A stretch of 64,000 bases of DNA. Origin: Candidatus Nanosynbacter sp. HMT-352. Its GTDB lineage: Bacteria; Patescibacteriota; Saccharimonadia; Saccharimonadales; Saccharimonadaceae. Below, piece by piece: positions 48,854 to 59,089 of this stretch; position 1 is the first letter of the stretch, and each line of letters begins with the position of its first letter. The stretch is taken from assembly GCF_022819345.1 (NCBI RefSeq), contig NZ_CP089288.1:124001-188000 (forward strand), read 5' to 3'. The position numbers were made by a program, and so were the translations under genes. The notes beneath the pieces are model-generated. The model saw only the letters and a program-made list of their open reading frames with translations. It was not told the DNA's origin and searched no databases.

Positions 48854-50613
48854 TAAAGCACTCCTTTCGCAGCAATAGACATTTTCTGCAAATCGTCTTC
48901 CGAGAGTTGCGAAGCGGCAATTTCTTGATAAACTTCGCAATCTTTCATCAATTCCCGATGCGTTCCCTGACCAACAATTTTTCCCTCATTAAGCACAATA
49001 ATTTTATCTGCATTCATAATCGTATTAATTCGCTGACCGACAATTAGAACAGTTTTATTCTTAGTTTCCTTCGTAAGCACAGCCCGCAACTTCGCGTCCG
49101 TCTTAAAATCAAGCGCCGAAAACGAATCGTCAAAAATGTAAACATTCGGCTCAACCGCAATAGCCCTCGCGATCGACAAACGCTGACGCTGACCGCCAGA
49201 AACATTGCTGCCGCCCTGAGCGATTTCACTTTTATAGCCACTTTTTAACTCGCTAATAAATTCTTCCGCTTGGGCAATTTTGGCCGCTTTTTCAACCAAC
49301 TTATCACTAGCCTCAGCGTTGCCGTATTTGATATTACTAGCAACCGTCCCGCTAAACAACACACCTTTTTGCGGCACGTAACCAATTTGACCAGACAAAT
49401 CTTCCAATTTCAGATTTCTAATATCAACGCCATCAAGCAAAATCTGCCCCGCCGAAACATCATAGAAACGAGGAATCAAATTTATCAGAGTCGACTTTCC
49501 CGAACCAGTACTGCCAATAAACGCCGTTGTCTGACCAGGTTCAGCTATAAAATTAATATCCGAAAGTACTGGCAAATCCGCGTCAGGATAAGTAAATGTA
49601 ACGTCCTTAAACTCAATTTTTCCCTTGGCATCTTTTGGCAATTTTTTCGGAGACTTCGGGTCAATAATTGACGGCATTGTATCCAAAACTTCTCCGACTC
49701 GGCGCACCGATACGGCGGCTCTTGGCACCATAATAAACACCATTGACAGCAACAAGAACGAGATTATCACCTGCATCGCGTATTCCAAAAACGCCATCAT
49801 ATTACCAATTTGTAAATTGCCACTACTTATCAAATGCGCACCAAACCACACAATTGCCACACTCGAAAAGTTCATCACTAAAGTCATAATCGGATCAAGC
49901 AACATCATCAAACGGTTCACAAATAAATTCATCTTATTTAATTCTGTGTTGGCTTCTTGGAATTTTTTCTGCTCAATCTTCTCGTTATGGAACGCACGAA
50001 TAACTTTCAGTCCAACCAAATTTTCCCGCGCCACCAAATTAAGCTTATCCACCAGAGTCTGCAATTTCTTAAACCTAGGTACGGCAATCGTAAATAACGC
50101 GGCGATAGTCACAAACAAAACTAACGCCGCCAAAGCGATAATCCAGCTTAAATCGGGCGCATTATTCATGGCTTTTTGCAGACCACCAATTGCCATAATC
50201 GGTGCCATTAACGCCAGTCTCAGCAGCATTATTGACGTTGTTTGAATCTGCTGAATATCATTCGTTGAGCGCGTAATCAGCGACGCCGTAGAAAACTTAT
50301 TAAAGTCCGCCAAAGAAAAACTTTCTATTCGTTCAAACAATTTCAATCGCAATTTCTGCGCCATTCCCGTAGCAATTCGCGCCGCCAAAAAACCCACGAT
50401 AATTGAACAAAACCCACCAGCCGCCGTCACCAAAATCATCATCAGGCCATTATTCCAAATCGCCGACATATCTTGTTTAATAATGCCGTTATTGACAATT
50501 TCCGACATTTTATCCGGCAGCCACAAATTCGCCATCACAACGCCATACGTGAATCCAACCAAGATAATAAACAGCAGCCAATAGTCTCTAAAAATTCGTA
50601 AAATATGTTTCAT
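48853..50613 (-). CDS. ABC exporter half-transporter, first subunit
   Basis: A 586-residue type I ABC exporter with six membrane helices and a C-terminal ATPase: Walker A FIGSTGSGKSTLI, signature NVSGGQRQRLSIARA, Walker B VYIFDDSFSALD. The residue after Walker B is Asp rather than the catalytic Glu, and the H-loop reads IVGQRINTI with Gln for His. The partner has the full catalytic pair. One degenerate and one consensus site is the hallmark of heterodimeric exporters such as TM287/288 and BmrCD. It is translationally coupled to its partner. Confidence 0.9.
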   Translation of the reverse strand: MKHILRIFRDYWLLFIILVGFTYGVVMANLWLPDKMSEIVNNGIIKQDMSAIWNNGLMMILVTAAGGFCSIIVGFLAARIATGMAQKLRLKLFERIESFSLADFNKFSTASLITRSTNDIQQIQTTSIMLLRLALMAPIMAIGGLQKAMNNAPDLSWIIALAALVLFVTIAALFTIAVPRFKKLQTLVDKLNLVARENLVGLKVIRAFHNEKIEQKKFQEANTELNKMNLFVNRLMMLLDPIMTLVMNFSSVAIVWFGAHLISSGNLQIGNMMAFLEYAMQVIISFLLLSMVFIMVPRAAVSVRRVGEVLDTMPSIIDPKSPKKLPKDAKGKIEFKDVTFTYPDADLPVLSDINFIAEPGQTTAFIGSTGSGKSTLINLIPRFYDVSAGQILLDGVDIRNLKLEDLSGQIGYVPQKGVLFSGTVASNIKYGNAEASDKLVEKAAKIAQAEEFISELKSGYKSEIAQGGSNVSGGQRQRLSIARAIAVEPNVYIFDDSFSALDFKTDAKLRAVLTKETKNKTVLIVGQRINTIMNADKIIVLNEGKIVGQGTHRELMKDCEVYQEIAASQLSEDDLQKMSIAAKGVL

Positions 50614-50731
50614 TTATAGTCCTTTAAGCTCTAAGTCCACCTTATATTATATCATTTTAGGACTAGTTGATTTCATTCTAATAATTACAATTGGACAAAA
50701 ATATCTGTTAGTTTTATACTGTTTTTAGCGT

Positions 50732-50808
50732 CGGGGTGTGGCGCAGCTCGGTAGCGCGCACCGTTCGGGACGGTGAGGTCGCTGGTTCAAATCCAGTCAC
50801 CCCGACCA
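50732..50808 (+). tRNA. tRNA-Pro (CGG)
   Basis: A 77-nt cloverleaf with encoded CCA. The acceptor CGGGGTG pairs perfectly with CACCCCG. The anticodon stem is CACCG/CGGTG around TTCGGGA (anticodon CGG, reading CCG), and the T stem is GCTGG/CCAGT with one G-U. It lies between the ABC exporter and the NUDIX gene. Confidence 0.95.
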
Positions 50809-50873
50809 TGAAATTATTGGGCGTACGTTCAGCTTAATTGAACCTCTGGCTATTAGCAATCAAAGGAGGTTTT

Positions 50874-51341
50874 ATGCGACGAAGAGTAAACGTACGCGGG
50901 ATTATTATCAATGAAAACGGCGAAATTTTTTGTCAAAAATTAACCGCAAACACCGGCAAAGGTCGTGATTTTTGGTGTACGCCGGGCGGCGGTTTGGAAA
51001 TGGGCGAAAGCTTGCTGGACGGCTTGCGTCGAGAAATGATTGAAGAAACGGGAGTCAAACCAGAAATTGGTAAGCTGTTATTTATCCAACAATTCGCCGA
51101 ATCAGGCGAGCAATCCGCACATGGTCCGAACGAGCAATTGGAATTTTTCTTCCTCATCACCAACTGGCAAGATTACCAACACATCAACCTGGAGCAAACA
51201 TCGCACGGTGTCGAGGAAGTGGCGGAATGCGGCTTTGTCGACCCAAAAACAACAAATATTCTGCCAAGCTATTTGACAGAGGTTGACCTGGACCAGCTGG
51301 TTAATAAATTGACAGAAGTTCCAGTTCTAAGCGAATTATAG
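50874..51341 (+). CDS. NUDIX hydrolase
   Basis: An AGGAGG site four bases before the ATG at 50874 fixes this start, although the frame extends 12 codons further. The 155-residue protein has the NUDIX box GGGLEMGESLLDGLRREM then IEETGV (about residues 42-65), preceded by GRDFWCTPGGG. It removes diphosphate-linked nucleosides such as oxidised NTPs; the exact substrate cannot be read from the sequence. Confidence 0.92.
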   Translation: MRRRVNVRGIIINENGEIFCQKLTANTGKGRDFWCTPGGGLEMGESLLDGLRREMIEETGVKPEIGKLLFIQQFAESGEQSAHGPNEQLEFFFLITNWQDYQHINLEQTSHGVEEVAECGFVDPKTTNILPSYLTEVDLDQLVNKLTEVPVLSEL

Positions 51342-51355
51342 CGAGGTCACTCGGG

Positions 51356-52072
51356 TTATTTGGCGAAGAATTTTTTGGCACGTTCAGTTTTCGGGTGATC
51401 CATTACCTGAGCTGGCGTGCCATTTTCGATTATTTCTCCCTTATCCAGAAAAATCATCCGCGTCCCAACTTCGCGGGCAAATTTCATTTCGTGCGTAACG
51501 ATTACCATCGTCATTCCCTTTTTGGCAACTTTTCTAATCACATCCAAAACTTCGCCAATCATCTCTGGGTCTAACGCTGAAGTCGGCTCATCAAAAAGCA
51601 TAATTTTCGGCTCCATCGCCAGCGCCCGCGCAATTGCCACTCGCTGTTTTTGACCGCCAGACAAACTATTCGGCGAAGCGTCTGCTTTATCCAATAACCC
51701 AACATCGTCCAATAAACCTCGCGCCAATTTTGTCGCTTTTTGATCTGAAAATTTACGTAGCTTTTTCGGAGCTAATTTAATATTTTCAATCACACTCAAA
51801 TTTGGAAACAGATTAAATTGCTGAAAGACCATGCCAATATTCTGACGCAAGGCGTTCAAGTTTACGTGTGGATCAGTAATTTTCACTCCATCGACGATAA
51901 TCTCACCCGAAGTCGGTTCCTCCAGCAAGTTCAGACAACGCAAGAACGTCGACTTGCCAGAACCAGACGAGCCAACCACCACGACAATCTCGCCCTCTTC
52001 AATTTCCACATCAATATCGCGAAGAACTCGATTTGTGCCAAATGTTTTTTTCAAGTTTTTAACGCTGATCAT
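51356..52072 (-). CDS. Polar amino-acid ABC transporter ATPase (GlnQ/HisP type)
   Basis: The 238-residue ATPase has Walker [14 protein letters not shown] (about 31-43), Q-loop [13 protein letters not shown], signature [16 protein letters not shown], Walker [16 protein letters not shown] and the H-loop VTHEM. The sequence is typical of amino-acid importers. I use the ATG at 52072 ([11 protein letters not shown]), inside the 3' end of the permease gene. It is the third gene of the binding protein-permease-ATPase operon. Confidence 0.95.
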   Translation of the reverse strand: MISVKNLKKTFGTNRVLRDIDVEIEEGEIVVVVGSSGSGKSTFLRCLNLLEEPTSGEIIVDGVKITDPHVNLNALRQNIGMVFQQFNLFPNLSVIENIKLAPKKLRKFSDQKATKLARGLLDDVGLLDKADASPNSLSGGQKQRVAIARALAMEPKIMLFDEPTSALDPEMIGEVLDVIRKVAKKGMTMVIVTHEMKFAREVGTRMIFLDKGEIIENGTPAQVMDHPKTERAKKFFAK

Positions 52073-52769
52073 CGTCATGCTTCAATTTCCTTTCTACTCG
52101 CGCCATTACTCGCGTAAAAATCGCCGTCAAAATTAAGTACATCGCCGCAGCGGCAAATAGCGATTGAAAAGCTGTCGCCGTTTGAAAACGAATATTGTCC
52201 GCGCCTCGCATAATATCATTCAGACCAATCCAACCAACAACCGAAGTTTCCTTTAATAGCGCGATAAATTCACTAATCAACGCCGGCAACGAATTCTTCA
52301 TCGCTTGCGGCAAAATAACTAGCCGCATTGCCTGCCAATTACTCAAACCCAAAGACCTGGCTGCTTCCATTTGCCCCTTGTCGATACTCTGAATTCCGCC
52401 ACGAATAATCTCAGCGATATATGCACCGCTATTTATCCCGAACGCCACCGCCGCCACAAAAATCTTCGGCATAAATTGGTACGACCCAAAAACGACGTAA
52501 TACATAATCAATAGTTGAACCAAAAGTGGCGTGCCGCGAATAATATCGACATAAATTTTTCCCAGACTGGCCAGCGGATTAAAGTTCGCGAGTCTGCTCG
52601 TTTTCATCCTGCCAAATGGTCGTAAATTCGACGTGCGCATCAGGGCAACAAGTACACCAATTGCCGATCCTAAAATCAGCGACAACACAGTCAAAACCAG
52701 CGTCACTTCTAATCCATGCCATAAAAATAGCCATCGACCGCCGCCAAAAATCACTTCCCAAAAATTCAC
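52059..52769 (-). CDS. Polar amino-acid ABC transporter permease
   Basis: The 236-residue membrane protein has five or six helices. The His/Glu/Gln/Arg/opine family permease pattern includes [38 protein letters not shown], and the EAA-type loop [22 protein letters not shown] (two consecutive parts) that contacts the ATPase. Its start overlaps the binding-protein gene by 4 bases and its end overlaps the ATPase start. Confidence 0.94.
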   Translation of the reverse strand: MNFWEVIFGGGRWLFLWHGLEVTLVLTVLSLILGSAIGVLVALMRTSNLRPFGRMKTSRLANFNPLASLGKIYVDIIRGTPLLVQLLIMYYVVFGSYQFMPKIFVAAVAFGINSGAYIAEIIRGGIQSIDKGQMEAARSLGLSNWQAMRLVILPQAMKNSLPALISEFIALLKETSVVGWIGLNDIMRGADNIRFQTATAFQSLFAAAAMYLILTAIFTRVMARVERKLKHDDDQR

Positions 52770-53557
52770 GATTTAGCCTCCTCACCAAAATATTTGCGGA
52801 TCAGCTTTTCATAGCGACCATCTTTTTTCATCTTGGCAATTTCTTTATTAACCTTTTCTAAGAGGTCTTTATTGTCCTTTTTAATAGCAATCGCATAACT
52901 TTCATCGCTGAGCGCGCCCGGTAAGATTTCTAAGTCAGAAAATCCAGCCGAATACTGCTTTGCGGGAGCGTCGTCCAGAATAACCGCTTCAATTTTTCCC
53001 GAACTTAATTCCTGCAAAACACTCGGCGCGGTTTGGAATTGTGTGACTGATGCGCCAGCAATTTTAGACGCCAAAGTATCGCCAGTCGTACCCAGCTGTA
53101 CGCCAATTTTTCGCCCTGGCAATTGATATTTATTGCGAATCGGACTGCCCTTTTTAACAATTATTCTCTGTGACGCCGAATAATACGGATCCGAAAACAA
53201 CGCATTTTTTTCTCGCTCAGGCGTCACTGTCATTCCAGCCGCCACCATATCAATTTGCCCACTATCCAGCGCCGGAAGTAGCCCGTCAAACGACATATCT
53301 TCGACCTTCAAATCTTTACCCAAGCTTTTAGCAATTTCCCTAGCCAGATCAACATCAAAACCGACCACTTGATTATTATCAATATATTCAAACGGCTTAA
53401 ATCCAGCATTCGTACCCATCACTAAAACATCAGTTTTTGAGCCAATTACGCCATCTCGATGTAAAATATCGCCCAACATCAAACAAATCATCCCCGCAAA
53501 TAAAACCACCCCAATCCACCAACTAATTCCGAATGTGCGCGTCTTATTCTTGCTCAT
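52766..53557 (-). CDS. Amino-acid ABC transporter substrate-binding protein
   Basis: The 263-residue protein starts at the ATG at 53557 (MSKNKTRTF): TATAAT ends exactly 6 bases upstream, so longer frames would lie in the promoter. It has an N-terminal membrane anchor (about 10-30) instead of a lipobox, then a type II binding fold (SBP_bac_3): MGTNAGFKPFEYIDNNQVVGFDVDLAR in two parts, ALDSGQIDMVAAGMT, KIGVQLGTTGD and EAVILDDAPA. Amino-acid auxotrophy makes such importers essential; arginine or a polar amino acid is likely but not shown. Confidence 0.93.
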   Translation of the reverse strand: MSKNKTRTFGISWWIGVVLFAGMICLMLGDILHRDGVIGSKTDVLVMGTNAGFKPFEYIDNNQVVGFDVDLAREIAKSLGKDLKVEDMSFDGLLPALDSGQIDMVAAGMTVTPEREKNALFSDPYYSASQRIIVKKGSPIRNKYQLPGRKIGVQLGTTGDTLASKIAGASVTQFQTAPSVLQELSSGKIEAVILDDAPAKQYSAGFSDLEILPGALSDESYAIAIKKDNKDLLEKVNKEIAKMKKDGRYEKLIRKYFGEEAKS

Positions 53558-53563
53558 GCTTTT

Positions 53564-53603
53564 ATTATACCCCTTCATTCGCAAAAAACGTAAGTGATAT
53601 AAT
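53564..53603. promoter_or_regulatory. Compact divergent promoter pair
   Basis: ATTATA at 53564-53569 is a minus-strand TATAAT 6 bases before the binding-protein ATG. TATAAT at 53598-53603 is on the plus strand, 3 bases before the ATG and 6 bases before the GTG of the sulfatase gene. Both genes are therefore read from a 50-base shared region with essentially no leaders. Confidence 0.65.
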
Positions 53604-53606
53604 AGA

Positions 53607-55175
53607 ATGGTGAGAAAAATTAAATTTACCAAACGTTTCTGGATTAAATCAATATCAATCATTTTGCTTTTTTTGGCGGCGTTTTGCTTAATTGCGGCGC
53701 GCTATAAATATATCGTCTTTAAAAATTCGCAAATCGACGAGATAATTTTTTATTTTGTTAACGGATTAGCTGGCGGCAAATCTGACAATTTATGGTCGGC
53801 CGTCCTGCAAAATCTTCCGCTAGTTTTCTTATTATTCGGCGCTTTATTAATCCCAATGTTCGACAAATCGATCTCTTTCATAAATCGCATAATCGCCTTC
53901 TGTTTGAAAAAAATCAAATCATCACGAAAACTCACTTTGCCGTTTTTGAGATTACGAAATCAAGCAATTTACTCGCTGAGTATGTTTTTAATTGCAATTG
54001 TCCTTCTCATTCAAAGTTTTGGCATCCCTAACTATATTTATGCCCTAACCCAATCGACCAAATTATACGAAGAAAATTATGTTAATCCAAAAACCGCCAA
54101 ATTGACTTTTCCAGAGAAAAAACGCAACTTAATATACATCTATTTAGAGTCAATGGAAAACACTTTGGCATCAAAGGCTAATGGCGGCAGCTCCGAAACC
54201 TCCATTATTCCAGAGCTGGAAGAATTGGCGTTAAAAAATACCTCATTCTCAAACAAAGCATCCGGTGTCGGCGGCGCCTTGCCTGCAACAAACACTGGCT
54301 GGACTGTGGCAGGAATGGCTGCGCAATCTACTGGCGTCCCACTGAAAGAAAACTTGGTTGGCGGACGCGATCATAACGCCCTGGGCGAGTTTAAAAAGTT
54401 CCTGCCGGGCGCTTATGGTCTTGGTGAGATTTTAGAAAAACAAGGCTACAATCAAACATTTGTTATGGGATCTGAGGCGAGTTTTGGCGGACGCGATAAA
54501 TTATTAACTCAACACGGCAATTTCAATATCGAAGATTACAATTACGCCAAAAAACACGGAAAAATCTCCGAAGATTACAAAGTTTGGTGGGGCTATGAAG
54601 ACAAAAAATTATTCCAATTTGCCCGCGAAGAAGCCTCGCGCTTGGCGGCGTCAGACAAGCCATTTAACTTGCAATTATTGACCGCTGACACGCATTTTAC
54701 CGATGGCTATTTGGATGAAACCTGCGCTAAAACCTTCAGCAATCAATACGATAATGTTCACGCTTGCTCCTCAAAACAAGTCGCCGCATTCGTCAATTGG
54801 GTTAAATCTCAGCCATTTTATGAAAACACCACGATTGTCATTTCTGGCGACCATTTAGGAATGCAAACTTCATACTACGACGAAAAAATTGGCGGAACTA
54901 ATTATCAACGAACCATTTACAACACGTTTATAAATCCAGCCATTTCGACTAGTCACTCAAAGAACCGTCAATTCACGACATTCGATATGTATCCGTCAAC
55001 TTTGGCGGCGCTGGGAGTTGAAATTGACGGCGACCGATTAGGTCTGGGCACAAACTTATTTTCTGGAAAGAAAACCTTAGTCGAGCAATATGGCGGAATT
55101 GAAAACTTAAATTCAGAACTTTCCAAACGTTCCGCTTATTACGAAAATAAGATTTTCACCAAATCCGGCAATTAG
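53607..55175 (+). CDS. LTA-synthase/phosphoglycerol-transferase-like sulfatase-fold enzyme
   Basis: The 522-residue protein has three to four N-terminal membrane segments (about 12-30, 50-80, 110-135), then an extracellular sulfatase-type domain. This has NLIYIYLESMENTL (metal Glu, about 170-183), a Thr-nucleophile region GGALPATNTGWTVAGM (about 226-241), LLTADTHFTDG and TIVISGDHLGM (metal Asp/His, about 414-424). Such enzymes transfer glycerol phosphate or phosphoethanolamine to envelope polymers. The start may be this ATG or the GTG one codon later, which sits at the favoured 6-base distance from TATAAT. It ends 4 bases inside the convergent galE. Confidence 0.85.
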   Translation: MVRKIKFTKRFWIKSISIILLFLAAFCLIAARYKYIVFKNSQIDEIIFYFVNGLAGGKSDNLWSAVLQNLPLVFLLFGALLIPMFDKSISFINRIIAFCLKKIKSSRKLTLPFLRLRNQAIYSLSMFLIAIVLLIQSFGIPNYIYALTQSTKLYEENYVNPKTAKLTFPEKKRNLIYIYLESMENTLASKANGGSSETSIIPELEELALKNTSFSNKASGVGGALPATNTGWTVAGMAAQSTGVPLKENLVGGRDHNALGEFKKFLPGAYGLGEILEKQGYNQTFVMGSEASFGGRDKLLTQHGNFNIEDYNYAKKHGKISEDYKVWWGYEDKKLFQFAREEASRLAASDKPFNLQLLTADTHFTDGYLDETCAKTFSNQYDNVHACSSKQVAAFVNWVKSQPFYENTTIVISGDHLGMQTSYYDEKIGGTNYQRTIYNTFINPAISTSHSKNRQFTTFDMYPSTLAALGVEIDGDRLGLGTNLFSGKKTLVEQYGGIENLNSELSKRSAYYENKIFTKSGN

Positions 55176-56185
55176 CCATTGTAGCCATTTGGATTATTGC
55201 TCTGCCAATTCCAAGCGTCGCGGCAAGCATCTTCAATTGTCAATTCTGCTCGCCAACCTAACTCTCTTTCTGCCAATCCTGGGTCTGCATAGCACGTCGC
55301 AATGTCACCTGCTCGACGTGGCGTAACTTGATACGGAACATCGCGACCAGAAGCTTTCTCAAACGCCTTCACTAATTCCAAAACCGAAGTACCGCGTCCA
55401 GTGCCGATATTATAGACTTTATACTCGTTCGGTCGGCCCAAATTCTCCAGAGCCGCCACGTGAGCCTTTGCCAAATCAACTACGTGAATGTAATCGCGCA
55501 CGCCAGTTCCATCTGGAGTGTCATAATCGTCACCAAAAACACTCAAATGCTCTCGCTTACCAACAGCAACTTGCGACACAAACGGCAGAAGATTGTTCGG
55601 GATCCCTGAGGGATTTTCCCCGATGCGACCACTCGGATGTGCGCCAACTGGATTAAAATAGCGGAGAGACGTAAATTGCCAATCTTGATTCGTCGCAGAA
55701 ATGTCGCGAAGCATTTGCTCAATCATCAGCTTTGTCTGACCGTATGGATTTGTGGCAGACAACGGCATATCTTCGGTAATTGGCAATCGAGCTGGATCAC
55801 CATAAACTGTTGCCGAACTAGAAAACACCAATTTCTTCACGTCAAATTCTTGCATAACATCAAGCAAAACCAACGTGCTTTCGAGGTTATTTTTATAATA
55901 AAGAAGCGCCTTTTCAACCGATTCACCAACCGCCTTCAACCCAGCAAAATGAATCACGGCGTCAATTTTCTCAGACTTAAATAATTCTGATAGTCGCTGA
56001 TGATCACATAAATCGAATTCGTGAAACGGTATTGATTGACCGGTGATTTCTTCAACTCGCCTCAGACTCTCGACGGATGAATTTGATAAATTATCGACCA
56101 CCACTACGTTATGATTTGATGATAATAGTTCGATGATAGTGTGACTGCCGATATATCCAGCGCCACCAGTGACAAGAATATTCAT
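55172..56185 (-). CDS. galE: UDP-glucose 4-epimerase GalE
   Basis: GalE interconverts UDP-glucose and UDP-galactose (and often the GlcNAc/GalNAc pair). The 337-residue SDR enzyme has VTGGAGYIGSHTIIEL (residues 5-20), DNLSNSS, the catalytic FSSSATVYG and YGQTKLMIE (Tyr-x3-Lys), and the C-terminal RRAGDIATCYAD typical of GalE. TATAAT ends 6 bases before the ATG. It is the only sugar-nucleotide gene in the window and probably serves surface glycan synthesis. Confidence 0.95.
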   Translation of the reverse strand: MNILVTGGAGYIGSHTIIELLSSNHNVVVVDNLSNSSVESLRRVEEITGQSIPFHEFDLCDHQRLSELFKSEKIDAVIHFAGLKAVGESVEKALLYYKNNLESTLVLLDVMQEFDVKKLVFSSSATVYGDPARLPITEDMPLSATNPYGQTKLMIEQMLRDISATNQDWQFTSLRYFNPVGAHPSGRIGENPSGIPNNLLPFVSQVAVGKREHLSVFGDDYDTPDGTGVRDYIHVVDLAKAHVAALENLGRPNEYKVYNIGTGRGTSVLELVKAFEKASGRDVPYQVTPRRAGDIATCYADPGLAERELGWRAELTIEDACRDAWNWQSNNPNGYNG

Positions 56186-56220
56186 ACACTTATTATACTA
56201 CAAAAAGCCTATTTATTTTA

Positions 56221-56247
56221 TTAGCACTCTTGCACTGAGAGTGCTAA
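56221..56247. promoter_or_regulatory. Perfect CIRCE operator upstream of clpB
   Basis: TTAGCACTC-N9-GAGTGCTAA, an exact match to the consensus. The clpB -35 box TTGCAC (56230-56235) falls in the spacer, so HrcA binding should block the promoter. Confidence 0.97.
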
Positions 56248-56258
56248 TTTGTTATGAT
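56230..56258 (+). promoter_or_regulatory. clpB promoter
   Basis: TTGCAC (56230-56235) and TATGAT (56253-56258) are separated by 17 bases. The predicted message has a leader of about 70 bases with an AGGAGG ribosome site, unlike the leaderless promoters seen elsewhere in the window. Confidence 0.75.
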
Positions 56259-56334
56259 AGCTACATCAAATTTCACCATTCTGTCTTTTACTGGGGCGCA
56301 ACAAATTAGGACTAAAAACCAAAAGGAGGATTTT

Positions 56335-58482
56335 ATGCCACCAAACATGAATCAAGAAGAAACAACTAAACCACTCGAAAAATTCGGTACAGACATAACG
56401 GCGCTAGCACGCGAGGGTAAACTCGATCCAGTGATCGGTCGAGATGAAGAAATTCGACGCACTATGCAGATTTTGAGTCGCCGCACTAAAAATAATCCCG
56501 TTCTCATTGGTGAGCCAGGAGTCGGTAAAACCGCAATTGTTGAGGCGTTGGCGCAGCGAATTGTCAAAGGCAACGTTCCCGCTTCACTGAAGGATAAGCG
56601 ACTAATTTCCCTGGAAATTTCCAGTCTTCTGGCGGGCGCTAGTTTCCGTGGACAATTTGAAGATCGATTGAAAGCCGTTCTGAAAGAAGTAGAAGACGCA
56701 GCTGGTGAGATTATTCTTTTTGTCGATGAAATTCACACCATGGTTGGCGCTGGAAAAAGCGAAGGCAGCATGGACGCGGGAAATATGTTAAAACCAGCGC
56801 TGGCTCGCGGAAAATTACATATGATTGGCGCGACGACACTCGCTGAATATCGTCAGTATGTCGAAAAAGATGCCGCTCTAGAACGAAGATTCCAGCCAGT
56901 TTACGTTGGCGAACCAAGCTTTGATGACACTGTTGCCATTTTGCGCGGATTGAAGGAAAAATACGAAATTCATCACGGAGTAAAAATCGCTGATGACGCA
57001 ATCGTGGCAGCCGCCAGATTGTCCACCAGGTATTTACCTGACAGATTCTTACCAGACAAAGCGGTTGACTTACTTGACGAAGCGACCAGCTCGCTCAAAA
57101 TGCAGTTAGAAAGCGTGCCAATTGCGCTGGATCGATTGAACAATAGACGCTTGCAATTGGAAATCGAGGAAGCGGCGCTAAAAAAAGACAAATCCGACCA
57201 CGCCAATATTCGCAAAAATGAGATCAAGGAGCAAATTGCCGAAATTCGCGCAAAAGCCGAAGTGATTGATAAAAAATGGCAACACGAAAAAGACATTTTG
57301 CAAACCGTCAACACGACTACCGAAAAAATGGACAATCTGCGCTCACAATTAGAGATTGCTGAACGCGACGCGGATTTAGCCACCGCCAGCCGCATTAAGT
57401 ATGGCGACTTGCCGGAGCTGGAGAAAAAATTAGCAAGCGCTCGCGAAGAACTAGCGGCAATTCCAACTCACGACCGATTACTCCGCGAAGAAGTTACGCC
57501 TGATGACATCGCTGGCGTGGTGGCACGCTGGACCGGAATTCCAGTGGAGCGATTGATGGAAAGTGAATCTAGCAAATTGACCAAATTGGAAGAATCGATC
57601 AGCCGCCAAGTCATCGGGCAAGATCGCGCTGTGGCAGCCGTAGCAAGCGCCATCCGTAGGTCGCGTGCTGGACTTGGCGACGTTAATCGACCGATTGGCT
57701 CATTCCTATTCCTCGGCCCTACTGGCGTAGGAAAAACAGAAGTCGCGCGCAGTTTATGCCGTGAATTATTCGACGACGAACACGCCATGATTCGAATTGA
57801 CATGAGTGAATACATGGAACGCCACGCCGTAGCCAGATTGATCGGTTCACCTCCAGGATATGTTGGTTACGATCAAGGCGGTCAATTGACGGAAGCCGTT
57901 AGACGGCGTCCGTATAGCGTGGTTTTGTTTGACGAAATCGAAAAAGCACATCCTGACGTGTTCAACGTGCTATTGCAAGTTTTGGACGACGGTCGATTGA
58001 CGGACGGACAAGGACGAACGATTGACTTTAGTAACACCATTATCATCATGACCAGCAACGTCGGATCGCAAATGATTATGGACTACACGGGCGACGACAT
58101 TAGCTCTCTCGACAATCAAATTTTAGAAACGCTTCGTGGCCATTTCCGTCCAGAATTCTTAAACCGAATCGACGACATTGTGATTTTTGATCGCATTCAC
58201 CCTGAATCGATGCGCGCGATTGTTGATGTGCAATTAGAAAAAGTTGTTCGCCAAGTTAAGGATAGTCGCGACATAACGCTGAATTTTGACGATAGCGTTC
58301 GTGACATGTTGGCGCGAGACGGCTACGACCCAAGTTTCGGTGCTCGACCGCTTAAGCGTTTGATTCAAAAACGCGTGCTTGATCCTTTGGCGCTCGAACT
58401 GATCGACGGGCGAATTCACGACGGAGATACAGTAAAAGTTGCTGCCGTGGATGATCGAATTGCCTTTACGAATATCGTATAA
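56335..58482 (+). CDS. clpB: ClpB disaggregase without N-terminal domain
   Basis: AGGAGG five bases before the ATG at 56335 fixes the start; an in-frame ATG at 56254 overlaps the promoter. The 715-residue protein has two AAA modules: Walker [10 protein letters not shown] (about 64-72), Walker [12 protein letters not shown], second Walker [10 protein letters not shown] (about 460-468), and Walker [13 protein letters not shown] coiled-coil middle domain (about 285-390) marks it as ClpB, the DnaK-dependent disaggregase. The Clp_N domain (about 150 residues) is missing, as in ClpB short forms. The CIRCE site links it to HrcA control with hrcA-grpE. Confidence 0.93.
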   Translation: MPPNMNQEETTKPLEKFGTDITALAREGKLDPVIGRDEEIRRTMQILSRRTKNNPVLIGEPGVGKTAIVEALAQRIVKGNVPASLKDKRLISLEISSLLAGASFRGQFEDRLKAVLKEVEDAAGEIILFVDEIHTMVGAGKSEGSMDAGNMLKPALARGKLHMIGATTLAEYRQYVEKDAALERRFQPVYVGEPSFDDTVAILRGLKEKYEIHHGVKIADDAIVAAARLSTRYLPDRFLPDKAVDLLDEATSSLKMQLESVPIALDRLNNRRLQLEIEEAALKKDKSDHANIRKNEIKEQIAEIRAKAEVIDKKWQHEKDILQTVNTTTEKMDNLRSQLEIAERDADLATASRIKYGDLPELEKKLASAREELAAIPTHDRLLREEVTPDDIAGVVARWTGIPVERLMESESSKLTKLEESISRQVIGQDRAVAAVASAIRRSRAGLGDVNRPIGSFLFLGPTGVGKTEVARSLCRELFDDEHAMIRIDMSEYMERHAVARLIGSPPGYVGYDQGGQLTEAVRRRPYSVVLFDEIEKAHPDVFNVLLQVLDDGRLTDGQGRTIDFSNTIIIMTSNVGSQMIMDYTGDDISSLDNQILETLRGHFRPEFLNRIDDIVIFDRIHPESMRAIVDVQLEKVVRQVKDSRDITLNFDDSVRDMLARDGYDPSFGARPLKRLIQKRVLDPLALELIDGRIHDGDTVKVAAVDDRIAFTNIV

Positions 58483-58489
58483 TGGGCGT

Positions 58490-59089
58490 ATGGGTCGAAT
58501 TCGCAGCAAGCAGGAATCCATCAAATCAGCAATTTTAGGAGTCGGCAGAATGCTTGGTTTACCGAAATATTTCCTGATAACAATTGTCGCGACCGTCGCC
58601 TTCGCCGTGATAATTTATTTCGCAATCAACGCCAATTTTTACGGGCCGCTGATGATGTCGCGCTTACCAATCATCGATAAAATCGCGCTGCTCGGTTCGA
58701 TGATTATAGACATCTTCAAACAAAGTTTCACTTCACCAAATAGTGCGTTGCTTATGGTAGTGTCAATTCTTCAAGGTGTATCGATCGCCGCTGTAATTTT
58801 TACATCAAAGAATAATCGCGACAATGAAAAAACTGTATCTCGACAAGTCGGATTAAGCGGAATCGCATCAATTGCCGCAACAATTGGACTCGGCTGCGTT
58901 CCCTGCGGAACATCACTAATCTTGCCAATTGTAACCCTATTTTTCTCAGGAGCTGCCGCCGCCACCGCCGCAAATATCGCCAGCACAATAGTCCTGTTGT
59001 TAGCTTTACTGCTCAGTTTATTCTCGCTATATAAATCAGGTCAAATTATTTTTATGTACACAGAATTATCTAAACAGGAGAAAATATGA
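58490..59089 (+). CDS. Membrane protein with intramembrane CVPC motif, coupled to DsbA-like protein
   Basis: The ATG at 58490 lies 6 bases after a TATAAT that contains the clpB stop codon. The 199-residue protein has about five membrane segments. The fourth carries TIGLGCVPCGTSLILP, a CxxC in a hydrophobic helix as in CcdA/DsbD- or DsbB/VKOR-type electron carriers, though the rest does not clearly match these families. Its stop overlaps the start of the DsbA-like gene by 4 bases, so the two are co-translated. I infer that it exchanges electrons with that exported thioredoxin-fold protein. Confidence 0.72.
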   Translation: MGRIRSKQESIKSAILGVGRMLGLPKYFLITIVATVAFAVIIYFAINANFYGPLMMSRLPIIDKIALLGSMIIDIFKQSFTSPNSALLMVVSILQGVSIAAVIFTSKNNRDNEKTVSRQVGLSGIASIAATIGLGCVPCGTSLILPIVTLFFSGAAAATAANIASTIVLLLALLLSLFSLYKSGQIIFMYTELSKQEKI

